64,000 nucleotides of DNA from Albugo candida. Taxonomy: Eukaryota; Oomycota; Peronosporomycetes; Albuginales. Of the stretch, positions 45,955-59,305 are shown piece after piece. Position numbers and translations under genes: made by a program. The notes below the pieces were generated by a model. It was not told the origin of the DNA and did no database searches. It saw nothing but the letters and a program-made list of their open reading frames with translations. Location: contig JBDOQK010000018.1 in NCBI GenBank assembly GCA_040437565.1, positions 372,001 through 436,000 of the forward strand, in the 5' to 3' direction. Each line of letters opens with the position of its first letter. Positions within the stretch are counted from its first letter, which is position 1.

Positions 45955-46650
45955 AAGGACTTGCGACACGCGGTGGCAAAACAGGGTGCGGTGAGGAGAA
46001 TTAACTAGCGTAAAAACCAGACGAGATGATGCTTCCGTTCATCTGCAATGATGCATGACTGCGTGATTCCTGTAGAGCTGGCAAGCACTTCATATCAAAT
46101 GAGGCTGACATTGAATCAAAGTAGAGCATTCAATTTCTTGTCTGTATTGATAAAAACGGTAATAAGGCCGATCGCGAAGTAAGCAGAGCATTGGTGTCAT
46201 TTTTATGTAACAACGAATTGCACGACATACGACACGTAATGGCAACATTACATTTGTTAGAATAGGGTACGGTGAGGATGGTGAGTGAACAAGCCTGCAT
46301 AGAACCAAATTTGACGCTGCTTTCGTTCACCTGCAGTGATGCATGACTGCGTGAATCCTGTAGAGCTGGCAAGCACTTCGTATTAAATGAGACTGACATT
46401 GAATCAAAGCAGAGCATTCATTCTCTTGTCTGCATTGATAAAAACGGTGATAAGGTCGATCGCGAAGTAAGCAGAGCATTGGTGTCATTTTTATGCAACA
46501 ACGAATTGCACGACATACGACATGTGCTGACAACATTACATTTGTTAAAATAGGGTACGGTGAGGATGGTGAGTGAACAAGCCTGCATAGAACCAAATTT
46601 GACGCTGCTTTCGTTCACCTGCAATGACGCACGACTGCCCGATTCCTGAA
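45955..46650. repeat. 288-bp tandem repeat array (about 2.4 units)
   Basis: The segment catgactgcgtgattcctgt recurs at 46054 and 46342, and a diverged form at 46630, each 288 bp apart, with near-identical sequence between. A related single unit lies 5' of copies B (51235-51420) and C (61380-61530), so the unit belongs to the duplicated upstream flank of the phosphoesterase genes. Confidence 0.85.
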
Positions 46651-46739
46651 TGGATTGCAATGCACCATGTGTGTAGCTCTATCGCTAGAGTTGTTCTCTA
46701 CCTCGCCTTTGATGTCCCGAATTGAGAGACCATCCATCC

Positions 46740-46925
46740 ACAAACCAGCCTCTCTAAAAACTGCTGGCAAGTTACCACCAACGCGCTTCATGAAGTGCCT
46801 AGTGAGATTTGTATCTAGCAGCAATTGGCAAGCTCCTCGAGAATGACAGGCCGTGTAATTATTACGGAAGTGGTACCTCAGCCTCGTACCATCGTGGCTT
46901 TGCTTCCGTCTCTACTTGACCCAAC
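46740..46925. repeat. Dispersed repeat block, upstream of copy A
   Basis: The block containing gttaccaccaacgcgcttca, tgaagtgcctagtgag, gacaggccgtgtaat and catcgtggctttgcttccgt recurs at about 51610-51870 and 61735-61910, with a further partial copy at about 61905-62230. It is not recognised as a known element. Confidence 0.75.
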
Positions 46926-46929
46926 GAAG

Positions 46930-49236
46930 GTTCTACAACAGCGCACATTGTCACACTCATTGTCAGCGTTGTCAACGCCTTGCAGCTGCTAATAATTGCT
47001 GTGCCACTACAGACAAGCGCTTGTGCATACTATGCAGTGTATGCTGCAATTCTTTAATGTGTGTGTCTATGTCGGATTATCATATAAGCGCGGTTACTTT
47101 CTTTAGTCTCCGCTTGGCTAATGGATCACGTTACGAGATTTCCTTCGAAGCAATGCAGTAAATAGCCTAACTCGCCTAATCCAAGGTAGCGTGATGGTAG
47201 TTGGTTCATTTGATTTGAACAGAAGCAATACACGGCCAATATCCAACCGCTTTTTCTATTTAACTCGTTCATACAGTGAGAGAAGTTTTGAGGAGTCGAA
47301 AAAGGTTTATCAGTGTCTCTATTGCTACAAGCTCAGGTACACCACCCTTAAGAACTCTTGGTTACTTGCAGTAGCTTCATTAACAAGAGTAAACCTCCCG
47401 AACCAACCAAGAGTCATCCGATGTCGACACATTGGTCATCATATTACCAAACATTTTGGAGAGTGAGATGCATGAAGGTGTCCCATGTAACCGTCAAGCT
47501 GTCCTTAATCTATCATTGAAGAATTCTCTCGTATGCTTCCCCACCAACAAAGCTGATCCCAAAAAAATCACACTAATCAACTCGGAATGTCATTGAGTAA
47601 AACGGACGCTTTTTTCGCTGTATATCATTCAAATCTTTCAAGCATATCCAGCTCATTCCTGACTGATGGATAGATAGATACATCTTCAAACAGTCAGGTG
47701 TGAACGTTTATGTGCAAACGCCAAACTAGGCTCGATCAGGAATATTTCGGACAATATGGATTCTTGAAGAAGAGCTAACTACGGCCGCTACGATCCTACA
47801 ATACAAAATCCTTAAATCATCAGACAGAGTTCAAGTATAATAGTTGAGTTTGATGTACGATCCTTTTATTGTGTTATCGAGCTCCAAGCCGCAAATGGGC
47901 TCCTCCTGTGAAGTAAACAAGTGTTGCATGAGGTCCGCTAGCAATCAGAATTCAATACCGTATTGACTGGTAGTGCTAATGTCACAATTATCACTACCGA
48001 TCGGATCCTCAGCTACCATTAAATGGATCATTAACAGGATGCGATAAAACGCGTTTTGTCCCGATAATTGCCACGCACAGATCGCATTGATTCATCCAAC
48101 ACAACACAGAAGCATCTAAAACAGCCAAACAACGCGCTATCACCAACAGAGGTAGAATCGACGGGTTTTGTAAAAACAACAAGCGCCTTCATATCCTCTT
48201 CTCGTCAGGTTGCGATAATTTTTTAATTGTACTCAGTTCGGGAAACCAATCTACAATGTAGCCAACATTTTTGAATTGCTTGCGTAAAAAAGCGATGTTT
48301 CGCAAAAATCTGACACATTGGAAGTGCTTGATAGGCATAAATATTTTACTAGGAAATCAATACGACATCAATAATAGCGAGAACGTGTTCGGCATTATCT
48401 CAGCTGAGTAATTTCTGGCTCACATTCTCCTCATTTTGCAATTCTATAATGGCACGGCTGGTCCAAGTCATGGAGAAGAGCGTGCACCCGTAATCTTTTT
48501 GATTACGTGGTCGAAAAAATTTTTCAGCCCAATAAACCAGTGCGTAACGCCTTTCTTCCGTTCCTCGTCCACTAACTTGATACCAGTACCTGGTAGAGAT
48601 ACTTGGAGGAGCAACGGACAAACTCATTTGACATTTTGAGCGCTTGGATCTATCCGACTGGAAGTGTCTGGCAAAATAGCCATAGCAGCACAAAAGAGGG
48701 CTAAAGATGATCAGAAGGTGGCGTGCAAATATATAGGAGCTATCGAAGGAATAACAGAGACTCAATCGACTCATGAGATGATCATTGAGATGACAGAACG
48801 AGAAGTAAACACTAGCTAATAACCCATGTTCTTGCGTGGATGATACACTCAGCCTTTATGCTGGAGAATGTGTGCGGTGTCGATGAACAAGATATCAAGA
48901 ACGAAAGCTACTTAGGCAAATTCTTAGATATGAACATTGGAATGGATGTTGTGGGTAGTAGTGGAAGGGAGCAAAGCCCAACAGCGTTTCCTTGTTCAGT
49001 ATTAATTCGCTAGAGATCGTGACATATGGAGCGAAATGTGCATTACACTGCACTACCACAAATCTCATTGGATAACGTATTCGAATAGCGACCTTGGCGA
49101 CTTTCATCCATAGCAAGCGGTTTGTATCCCGAAACATGTGTGACGTCAAGGAAGATTAGTCACGTAAATTCGATATCTAAAATAATGATTATGCATCTTC
49201 TTTTTCTCTTGTCGACTATGCTACTGCTTTGTTTAT
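46930..49236. repeat. Duplicated non-coding flank, 3' of copy B
   Basis: Diverged match to 56770-59305, in the same order and orientation: for example gtgcatactatgcagtgtat near 47023 and gtgcatactatccagtgtat near 56864, gatccttttattgtg and caatcagaa segments near 47900 and 57600, and tgcggtgtcgatgaa near 48870 and 58950. No intact frame or known protein is seen; short open frames are broken. It may be decayed coding or transposon sequence. Confidence 0.7.
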
Positions 49237-50913
49237 CTACATCTTTCCCATTTTTCTGCCTTTGACCCACCTCGTATACGAAGGTTTGATTCCGATTATC
49301 CTGCGCAACCCAAATGAAGTCATCCCAAGTAGGATGACAGCCAAGAAAACCGTAACAAGAGCCCACACGATGGAGTAATCAGAGTTCTGGTTGCTTCTTG
49401 TCTCAGTAGCCGGCAAGAGAAGACGCATAGATTGAGTTGCAGAAGATTTGCTGCGTTCATATTTTTTGCGTTCAGCTATTTGTTTGTCTGTTTCAGCTTT
49501 TCTATCCAACAAACATTCGGTGAATTCTTCTCCCGTCTTGAACCAATTCAAACTACAAAGAACTCGGGCCCAACAATTGTTATCAGAGCACTTACCATAA
49601 AATTTAGGTGATTGTGCCTTTGAATTCCAATGATAGTTCCTGACTAAATCATTATCCCCATTATTCGTTTCCATTTTTGTGACCAACTCTCTCAAGCTTC
49701 CTAGTGATAGATCCTCGAGACCGTACGCACTAAAATAAACCATGAAATGTTATCGTGTAATTCGGTGATAACAATTTGATATTCTTACTCTGTAGCGCGG
49801 AAGAGAGGCTTGAATGCGACATAGGGATACTCCTTCGTGATATCTGTTCCGTGAAGAACGAAGTCGGTCAACTCATATGTTGTCGGATTATATTCCCATA
49901 TGATGAATGCTGGGTTATTGAGATACTTTGGAGATATTGCCGTGGTAATGAATAAGGGAGGAAGACTTTTTTCAAAGGATAATCGTACTTCATTACTATG
50001 CAGGTGACCAAAAAGTTGAGCTTTTATAACGTCACCGTAGGATTCGACAATCGATATATACTTTTGGATATAATCGCTCAACCATTGTAATTTTCCTTTG
50101 TATGAACCAACACTCGGTGGAACGTGCCCACATATATATGCTACTTTACCTTCTTCTCTCAGTTTATCTAGCTCCTTTTCCAACCGCTTAAATTGCCCTA
50201 GCGGATCAGCCAATAATTCTTCTCCGCGTCTGTAATTCGTTGCGTAAACAATCGTATTCAATGTGATCACCACCAATTTTTCATCAACTGGGTAAGCTAC
50301 GTATCCATACAGTTTGAGTTGTTCCATCTCTTCATGTGTTAATGTATCTTTCCAAGCATCGGCTATTACAGCAATGGTGGTTATTTCTTTCCCCATTTCA
50401 GGAATTGGCATATAAAATCCTGGAGCTTTGTGATTGAATGAATTAGTTACATATTCAAATTCCTCACGTGCACCTACTTGAATCGGTATTTCCGATGACG
50501 GAGGTAATCCACACGGAATCCTTGTAGTAGCTACGCATTGTCCGAATATTTTTTATCACCCTTTGTCTAACCTCATGCCGATCCGCATACTTGCCGTGTG
50601 GATGGGAATTGCTGTCACCGGTGTATAGAAAGAATGCTGGCTTTTCTATCATGTCTTTTGCGTACTGCATTGCAATTTCGATTAATTCGAGTGGGGCATC
50701 TTCTCCGTAAGCTGGCTGGATAATCTCATGATCGGGAGCTGCCCTATTATTGCTGTCTAACACATAATTGTCTTTCGACCCATCATTGCGTTGAGACTCA
50801 TCTTTGCTTTTCTCTTTGTAATACAAATGATTGTCTGAGAAGTGCACGATATATTTCGTTTTCAACGCGGGCTGAGTCTGGTGCAAGAATCCATCTTTAT
50901 GATCTTTATTCAT
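49237..50913 (-). CDS. Acid-sphingomyelinase-like metallophosphoesterase, copy B
   Basis: Three exons (50913-50478, 50425-49789, 49729-49237) give 521 residues with the same exon structure as copy A. Motifs: YIVHFSDNHLYY, LYTGDSNSHPHG, VIGNTDS, YICGHVPPSV and QLFGHLHSNEVRL. The His of GNH(D/E) is Thr. The first intron has an ordinary GT donor (gtaggt). The C-terminal TM is WALVTVFLAVILLGMTSFGL, then a basic tail ending GRKMGKM. There is no signal peptide at MNKDHKDGFLHQTQ. Divergence from A is moderate across the whole length, and all three copies stay open apart from the copy A tail. Confidence 0.9.
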
Positions 50914-50920
50914 CTTAGTC

Positions 50921-50940
50921 GATCAGATTTGATAGTGAGC
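50921..50940 (-). promoter_or_regulatory. Oomycete-type Inr-FPR core promoter, copy B
   Basis: GCTCACTATCAAATCTGATC on the minus strand, 8 bp before the start codon of copy B, in line with the elements of copies A and C. Confidence 0.6.
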
Positions 50941-51133
50941 TTACAAGCATGCTCAAAAAGAGTGTTCTTACGCAGATACTTGCCCTTACCGCAGACAACG
51001 GATCCTTCATAGAATGTTGCGTTCGATTCAATTCAAATCTGCATACAACAGAAAGGCTAGCAACACTACAAATATGGAATAGGTAAAATATTGATGATTG
51101 GACAATGGAGAGTTAGAGGCGAAAATTTTGATA

Positions 51134-51202
51134 GGGCTGCGATGTCGCATTTTTCTAAAAAGGGCCGCGATGTCGCAATTATTCAAAAAGGCTGCAATGT
51201 CG
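51134..51202. repeat. 28-bp tandem repeat, three units
   Basis: gggctgcgatgtcgca (51134), gggccgcgatgtcgca (51162) and ggctgcaatgtcg (51190) are spaced 28 bp. Single related copies occur at 61316 (ggctgcaatgtcgca) and in part at 45927, at the same position relative to the other two genes. Confidence 0.8.
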
Positions 51203-51609
51203 AAGGTATGATCTCACTATCAAGGTAGCAAACAACTTGCGACACGTGGTCGCAACAGTACACTTTATAAAACAGGGTAGATTGAGGATGGTGTACAATC
51301 CTCTAAAGAAGAAGACTAGATGGTGCTTTCGTTCGCCCGCAAATGATGACGACACTGCTCGATTCCTGTAGAGCTGGTAAGGACTTCGTATTGAATGAGA
51401 CCGAAAATTAAGAAAAGTAGAATTCCTGACTTCAATTTATGCAGAACGGAACGCAATACTTTCCAACGGGGGAAATAATGCATACTGTATGTAATTCTCT
51501 GGCTAGAAAGCTTCTTTACATTGCCTTTGACGTGTTGTTAGGAGAGACCATTTATCTACAAATCAAACTTTCCTGACCGTCAATCTGCACAAAAAAAAGG
51601 AAGCTCATG

Positions 51610-51870
51610 GACTTCAAAATTGTTGACAGGATGCCACCAATGCGCTGCATGAAATGCCGTGGTGAGCTGTTGAGGATGACAGGCCATGCGATCGTATCGG
51701 GTTTTGTGCTCGATGAAGCCTCGAATAGTAGGAAAAAAAGGTTCATGATAGACACAGTTAACGCCGCGTAAAAGTTCTCTGAGCCTGTTGTAATCTCAGA
51801 TGCGGAAGTATTGAGTCTGCCTCGTTCCCATCTTGGCTTTGCTTGGTCTCTACTTGTCCCAACAAAGATC
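51610..51870. repeat. Dispersed repeat block, upstream of copy B
   Basis: Diverged relative of 46740-46925 and 61735-61910, sharing gccaccaatgcgctgcatga, aatgccgtggtgag and gacaggccatgcg segments. Confidence 0.65.
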
Positions 51871-52210
51871 CCACAGCAGTATACATTGTAGCACTGCTCG
51901 GGTGAATGAAAACACAGCAGGATGGGATGTAAGCTGCCAGCCTATCACCTGCGTGTCGGACGAAACGAAGATATATCGAGTTCGTAAGCTGCTGGATTAT
52001 GAAGTATGCCTAGTAGAATCGCCACAAAACATCCCAGCCTGCAAAACTTGACGCAAATTAGCAAAAACCATGAACACTCCAAAAAGCAGTTGTAATTAGA
52101 TTCACTAATATTTTGACTTCACGCTTGCTATATTGCACTCCGTGTTCACTTAGAAGTCCATAAAAGATCTTTAGAGATGAGGGCTGTCAATACTGTGGAA
52201 TGAGCGGAGA

Positions 52211-52310
52211 NNNNNNNNNNNNNNNNNNNNNNNNNNNNNNNNNNNNNNNNNNNNNNNNNNNNNNNNNNNNNNNNNNNNNNNNNNNNNNNNNNNNNNNNNN
52301 NNNNNNNNNN
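52211..52310. other. 100-N scaffold gap with duplicated flank
   Basis: 52311-52587 repeats 51934-52210 (277 bp), non-coding. Confidence 0.97.
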
Positions 52311-52587
52311 CTGCCAGCCTATCACCTGCGTGTCGGACGAAACGAAGATATATCGAGTTCGTAAGCTGCTGGATTATGAAGTATGCCTAGTAGAATCGCC
52401 ACAAAACATCCCAGCCTGCAAAACTTGACGCAAATTAGCAAAAACCATGAACACTCCAAAAAGCAGTTGTAATTAGATTCACTAATATTTTGACTTCACG
52501 CTTGCTATATTGCACTCCGTGTTCACTTAGAAGTCCATAAAAGATCTTTAGAGATGAGGGCTGTCAATACTGTGGAATGAGCGGAGA

Positions 52588-55500
52588 TAGCACGCTCTCT
52601 CAGGTTGACTTGGAACGTACGCGCACACGTACTATTTAGTATTTCTTACGCCGACTCCTTCTCTGCATGCCAACTCCATAAAAGGAAAGAAGCTGTCATA
52701 GTATAGGTTATACGAGTCAGTAACACGAGTACACAAGCGCTCTATGGATGACTGCATATCACAGATGGATTGACTTGGCTTTGAACGATGATCACAAAGC
52801 TGATGCTTACGACAATGTCTTGATAACGGAGACCTTTTGAAAGCACGCCTCATGTAGAGCCACATTTAGAGGCTCTCAACCAGTGCATACTTCTGACCCA
52901 AGAGTTTCTCTAAGCACCACAATCTTCGACGTCATTACGTTGGCAACCAGACGTTACATACGGTTCCCTTGCATCGCAAAACCGCCTGCTAATGCGTGGT
53001 AATTCTCACCACTTTGTATGCATCTACTAACACTATCGGCAACCTCCCCTTAACTATCACGAACGTTCGCTTGCCGTCTACCACCTGCCCCTTATGCCTC
53101 AAGCTGATCCATCGACCCCCAAAATGGTCACTGGGGATTTAAAGCGGTGTCTTCGATCGTTCCTGAAATGGCAGATACATCACAGCGATTCACGACTTTC
53201 ATTCAGTTGTAGGCTGCATAGCGGGTCGCTTTTTTCACTCTATAAAAACGATATCCCGCGAGCTAAAATCTGAGAATATCGTCGTCGCGAAAGATGGCCA
53301 TATTGTCTTCATCGAATCGGAAATTCCCAAATTCGCCTGTCAGCCGATTGAGGGTCTCTCAATGGCAGGATCTCCAGAAAAAATTTCTCTCAAAGTGCTT
53401 GCGGTCACCACTACTGTACCGTTCGCAACGAAGTCCAGGAATTTAATCATACTAGACACGACAAATCTTGCGATTGATGAAGTTGCTTCACGTAGACTTA
53501 AATGCATCAAAGCCATTGGGATCAAACAAAATTGTTTCGTCTTCGATTATAGGGCACACATTCTTCCAATATATCAACTGGAATGTCCTCCAGCGGGAAG
53601 AAATGGAGCCGGAATGAGTGCCGAATGTATTCGATGATGCTGATGCCAAGTGTATTGACAGTGAGATGTTGAATCAGCTTCCAGTGGGCATGCCAGAGTG
53701 GGGACCATGCTCAATTGGGAGCGTGAGTACTTCCAGAATCTACTCTTCAACCAAACCAAATGCAAACATTAGCGCTTCACAAAGAGTTGTACCATGAGTC
53801 TCATTAGTAGCCTCGAATATGGCAAAGACAAGAAGACTCCCTTGGATGAACGTTGCAACAAAACAGTTCAAATTTCTGGCAAGGAGCTGTGCCGCTTCCT
53901 CTTTGGCATATCAGGAAGGAACCGCAGCACATGTAAGTGCTTTTGCAATCAGTGCACTCTAAAGACTTGAGGTCGAGACGACCGAATTTCTGTAGCACTC
54001 CATCTTGAACACTGTTGATGAGCGATTACGGGATGTACGACAATGTGAAGCCACGCTCGGTCAAATATCCATTCGTTGCTACCATCATGTAAACTTGCGC
54101 GCGCACAATGATCCTGTTGCTCAGCTATGAGTCCTCCTGGGGTGACATTCGGTTCTCGTCGAGATGAAAATTCGATTCTCCATGAAAATTTGAGTCTGTA
54201 AAGACAGTTGGTAGCGATAGCAGGCTTTCGCTCATCTCATTGATACAGTCGGGTACTCATGCTCGTTCTACTCCTCTAATCACATCATGACGCTCTTTCC
54301 CACCAATTTTGACAGACTTCATTAGGAACATGAATCTGTTTGCACTATCCTGAGACTCCACAGCATTGATCTAGTTCCGGTCATTGTCTGGATCCATTCA
54401 GGTCGCGTGCATGTTTGCGGGATAGTGGAAGCGAGCGTTACGAGCCCTACAGATGTCGATATTCGATCGTGATGATACGGCTTATTCACTTTTCCCGGAC
54501 ATATATAATCCTATTTCGTAAATGAGTCGCCAAAAGCGACAGCTACGAATCAATACAATAAAACTTTATCCGAAAAGTTGAACTTGTTACGTCTCAGATA
54601 TTAAGGGTACGCTGAAGGGTTTCATCCGATTCACCACTTGATTCCCAAGAATTGGTCCAGCATTCTCTCTAATCTCTCTTACTCATTTGCAAGCAGTCTC
54701 TTATTGACGCAGGAGAGGATACACCGTGTCCTGTCCATGAAGCCGATGTCAAGCGCATCAATGATGAAATGATGACATAAAAAAAGAAACTGATTTCCTG
54801 CTTTTGGGTGAGAATTGATTGAGGCTTTTTTTAATCCTTGTTGATGAGGTCGCATATCAGCAGTGAGTATACCAGCCTGAAAGAATAATTTAAATGGTCA
54901 TCCCATTGGTTGAGTCTTCTCAGGGATCGACGTGCCCGCGGTCAAACGCTAGAAGGGCTCAATGCAGATAACGAGAATTGTGTTCATTGTAATTCCTTTG
55001 CCGATGTTATTGTTCGCTCTGGATAGCCTGATTGAGTACTGTAATTGACACAAATGCGCATTCTAAAGCACGTTCTGCTTCTAATATGGCACGAGAGAAC
55101 ATTTTTGGGAAGTGATATCTATTAAATGTAAAAGGTCCGTAGTTCACTTTACTAGCTAGTCTAAGCCTTCTCGTACTGGACGCCCGCAGCAATTATTTAT
55201 TGTCCAATAGCTGCAAATTTATTAGACTGATGTGTTCCACACTAGGTAAGGGACAATCTTAGAATCGAAGATATACGTAGCAGATCGCATTTTTCGTGTC
55301 GAAAATCGAAAATGTACTTGACAAATGCGACAATGATTACGTTCGTGTTTGGGCGGCTCAAGCTCGAGTTCCTGTAAAGTGCGACGTGATCGACCCGTTC
55401 TCGTTGTAAGAATGCGCTGATATGAGCGAGTGAACTTACGCGCCGTCGACAAAAATAAAAGTAGAGCAATCGTAAAAGCCGAAAATTCCCTTTGTGATTT

Positions 55501-56769
55501 TCTCAAACGCGCGAATGATTTTAACGTATCCTTTTCCTTCGCACTCTGTTTACTCGTACCCCATTTTACGAACACTTCCTCGCACCAATCCGATCTCGTG
55601 ACTGATGACCGGACAACACGACGATTTGACGAATTCATGAAGCGAACCAACCTTACCGGCTAGTAGTTGCCACTCAAACATACGGAATCCTATTTCGAAA
55701 TCATGACGTTGGCAGCTCGATAGCGGCTCATTATATTGCTATTCTGATGCATCCTGGCGTCTACTGCTGGAGGTGCCTGCCTATCTGTAGAGCACTGATT
55801 TCCATAATGTCGTCCGAACTCAAGTGCGCATATGGTCGCGTTTTGTCAGTTGTAGTCGTGTCAAAGAAGACTGCGAATTCATCCAAAGTAGTATTTGGAA
55901 AGAGATCTATCTGGTCGCACCACGTACCACTCCAACAGTGCTTTTTAGAGAATGCCATGTAGGTGGATCTCTTTGCCATTCATGAATCGCTTACGATCAT
56001 TTTGGGACCACCTCAATGGAACTATATCAGTGCTATGGAGTAGGCTTGGCTACTGCATGTGAGGATCATTCAATGTGTGTCAGTTTTGCTGATCAAAGAG
56101 CCAATTTCATTGATTTTTTAGCATGCATTTTCCCATCCGTATGTCAATTGTTAACCAAGTAACGGTGCAAGCGGATCGTCGCTGGCTACTGCGAACAAGC
56201 AGGTATGGGATTGCTCAAACTTGGCTTCGGAAGTGGACGTCGTACTTGACGCTTACACAAAACTTGCATATGCAAGTTGTCTTTGAAGAGACGATCACCA
56301 GATAGGTATCTGATTGCGTGTGGTGGCGCGACATCCCTCAAATGCTGAATTGATTCACCGCAGCACGGACGTCTTCTCGTACACTCCGGCAGGATAAAAT
56401 TAATACGCCCGCATATAGCTATTATTCTCGTACTAGCTTCTGAACGCGTGTAATACGACATCAAGCAGCATAAGCCCCGAGGAATTGTTCGCGATATGAC
56501 TTTTCCACTGAAATGATAGCTTAAAGTCTAGTCCGGACATAAACATAAACACTTTCACGCAAGCAAGTGAAACAGCAAATTCTGTTTTTCAATTATAGAA
56601 TAAAATCGACCTAAAGCCTCCTAATATCGGCTTCGGGCTTGAGTTGTGCCTGTACAAAGCACTCAAACCATAAACTGTAACCATAGCTAGATCGTATTTC
56701 CGCTGAGCGCTTTAATCGGCTTTATCTCGACCAGTCGGTAAGGTCATTTCCAGTGTGAATCAGTTTTTT
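52588..56769. other. Gene-poor stretch between copies B and C
   Basis: About 4.2 kb with only short open frames, none longer than 142 codons. Frames around 53250-54000 on both strands look like decayed coding sequence, but no family could be named. No tRNA, rRNA or intact transposon was recognised. Confidence 0.45.
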
Positions 56770-59305
56770 TATGCGCCGTGTAACATTTCAATGTAGACAC
56801 GTTCCTTCTGTGCGTGTCCACGTCTTGCAGCTGGAATCGGTGTGATGCTCCAAGCACGCGCTCGTGCATACTATCCAGTGTATGCTGTAATTCTTTCGCG
56901 TGTGCCTGCATCTAGTTCAATTTTTGTTCAGAGAACGTTACTTTCCTGGTCCTCCTGTTGGCTGAAGGACTACGCTGGAAGAGTTTTTCCAAGCAATGCA
57001 GTAGACGCCCCTACTCGAGGCGACGTGATACTATTTGGTTCAATTTCGATCTACATAGTACAAATAGTACCAATACACGGCCGATATCCGATACGTGCTT
57101 CTATCTGATTCGTCTATACCGTGTGAAGATTCGTGACGACTTGGATCCTTTGCGTAAGTTCTGCCGACTAATAAAGGTTCATCTGTGTCGATATTTGCTG
57201 TGAACTCAAGCACATCACCCTCGAACCTCTTCGACACTTGAAAGTGGAATCATTAACAAGAGTCAGAGTATCCGTGAGTAGAAACGGACATTTTAATTTC
57301 CTGTATCCAATTCAGATCATTCAGGTGTGAAAGTTTTTAGAAGGGGTATAATCCAACCAGCTCATTCCAGGATATACATACATAATTGGTGCGAACACAA
57401 AAGTAGGTTCAATCAGGAATAAATCGTAGCACATGGATTTAGAGCAAGCGCCAAGCATGGCTTGAGAATTCGCTACGATCCTACCGAGACTCAAGCATGG
57501 TGAAAGGGGAGCATCAAAATCGATTTATGGCCCTTAGCTAGGTCTATCGAGCTCGGAGCTTCACATGGACTCATGTTATGAACTAAACAAGTGTTGCATG
57601 TGGTCCACCAGCAATCAGAAATCGATACCGCGTATTGACCTGAAGTGCTGATGTGATAACTGTCACTACCTATCGGATCCTTAGATCTCATCAAATGGAT
57701 AATACAAAGGATGCGATAAAGCGCGTTTTTTTCCCGAGAATTGACATTCACAGATCGCATTGGATTATCGAGCACGACATAAAAGCATCCAAAGCAGCCA
57801 AACAACGCGCTATCCCCAGCAAAGGTAGAAACCAATGGGAGGGGTTTTCAAAAAACGAGCGCCATCATTTTTGGTGTCCCCGTCGGGTTGCAACAACTAT
57901 TTTGTACCCAATCGACAACATAGCCAACGTTTTTGAATCGTCACTTGCATATGCTTTCGACGAATTATGCTGGCTAATGTTCGTATGTGAGAGTACGGCG
58001 AGCAAGGTTGCGTAGAAATACGATGTTCTGCAAAAACCTAGCACATTGGAAATTATTGATTGACATGGATAGTTTTCTACGCAATCAAATGCGATATCAA
58101 TGAAAGTGAGAACGTGTTTGGCAGTATCCCAGCCGAAGGGTTTGGATCACATACTCCTTCATTATGTCGTAGAGTTATGACACGGTCCGTACAAGCCATG
58201 GAGAAGAGCGTACATTCGTAATTTATTGGGTGACGTGACCAAACGATTTGTATCTCAAGGAGCCAGTGCCTATCGCCTTATATTCGATCCTCGTCCAGCA
58301 TCTTGATACCAACGCTACGTAGAGATACTTGGAGGGGAACCAAAAAAGTCGTCCAACACTTAAAGCGCATAGACGTGTCTGACGATATAGCTTGGGCAGT
58401 ACGAAATGCCCATAAGATGACAAGAATACGGTATGCAAATGAATGGGAGCAATCGAGGGAACAACAGGGATACTAAGTCAACGCAATAAATGATCATTGA
58501 AGACCTACGACATTGAAATGCTGGTCGACGATCTATATACTCGCATATTTCCTATGGTTTTGTGTGGGCGATACATTCAGTGCTGGTCATTCTGTTACCG
58601 CGATTACGTTCCATTACGTTATGATGCCATCACATTTACATAAATAGTGATTGGTGATATGATTTTCTTGGTCGTGCAGAAAATTGCAACAGGTATGCAA
58701 TCCGTATGCTCAGTATTTCAGTGCTTCAACAAAATGGTGCGTATATGTTTACAGCTTCTTGCGTGACAATGAGACTTGCTGCGCAATGTATTACTGCAGC
58801 ATTGCTCGCTGACATTTCTATAGCAGATGAGGCGTCATTATGGATTGTATGGAAGAAGCATATTACCATGGGCTTTTTCGTTGCGAGCATCTCGATCATA
58901 AGTGTAAACTCCTAGGTCTAACACCAATGGCTTTTTGCTGGCGATAATTCGTGCGGTGTCGATGAAGATAATGAGTTGCTATCATTTGTACAAAAACAAA
59001 TGTAGCAGATCCTTAGATATGAACTTTGCAACGGATGTTGTGGACATTCATCGAATGGGGGGCTATGGCTTTGTAGCATTTCCTTGATCACGAGCGATAG
59101 TGATTGTAGTATTGCGTTTTCCAAGCTCAAATGACCGGAAAGAGCCCTCACTTTGATCTCATTGAAATGCTAGAAATTGTGGTATATAGAGCGCACAGCG
59201 CATTTCATAGTGAGTAAGCTGCTCGAACAAAAATGAATCGAGATCTGAATTATAGTGATTATTCTCCTCTTAATCTATTGTAGACTAAGCTATTCTTTTG
59301 ATCTT
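56770..59305. repeat. Duplicated non-coding flank, 3' of copy C
   Basis: Diverged partner of 46930-49236 (see there). It carries the same order of landmarks and ends at the 3' end of copy C, so gene and 3' flank were duplicated together. Confidence 0.7.

Noticed and set aside
45955-46650. CRISPR-like or satellite array
   Set aside because: The 288-bp period, two to three units and lack of short spaced repeats exclude CRISPR; it is a local tandem duplication in a eukaryotic genome.
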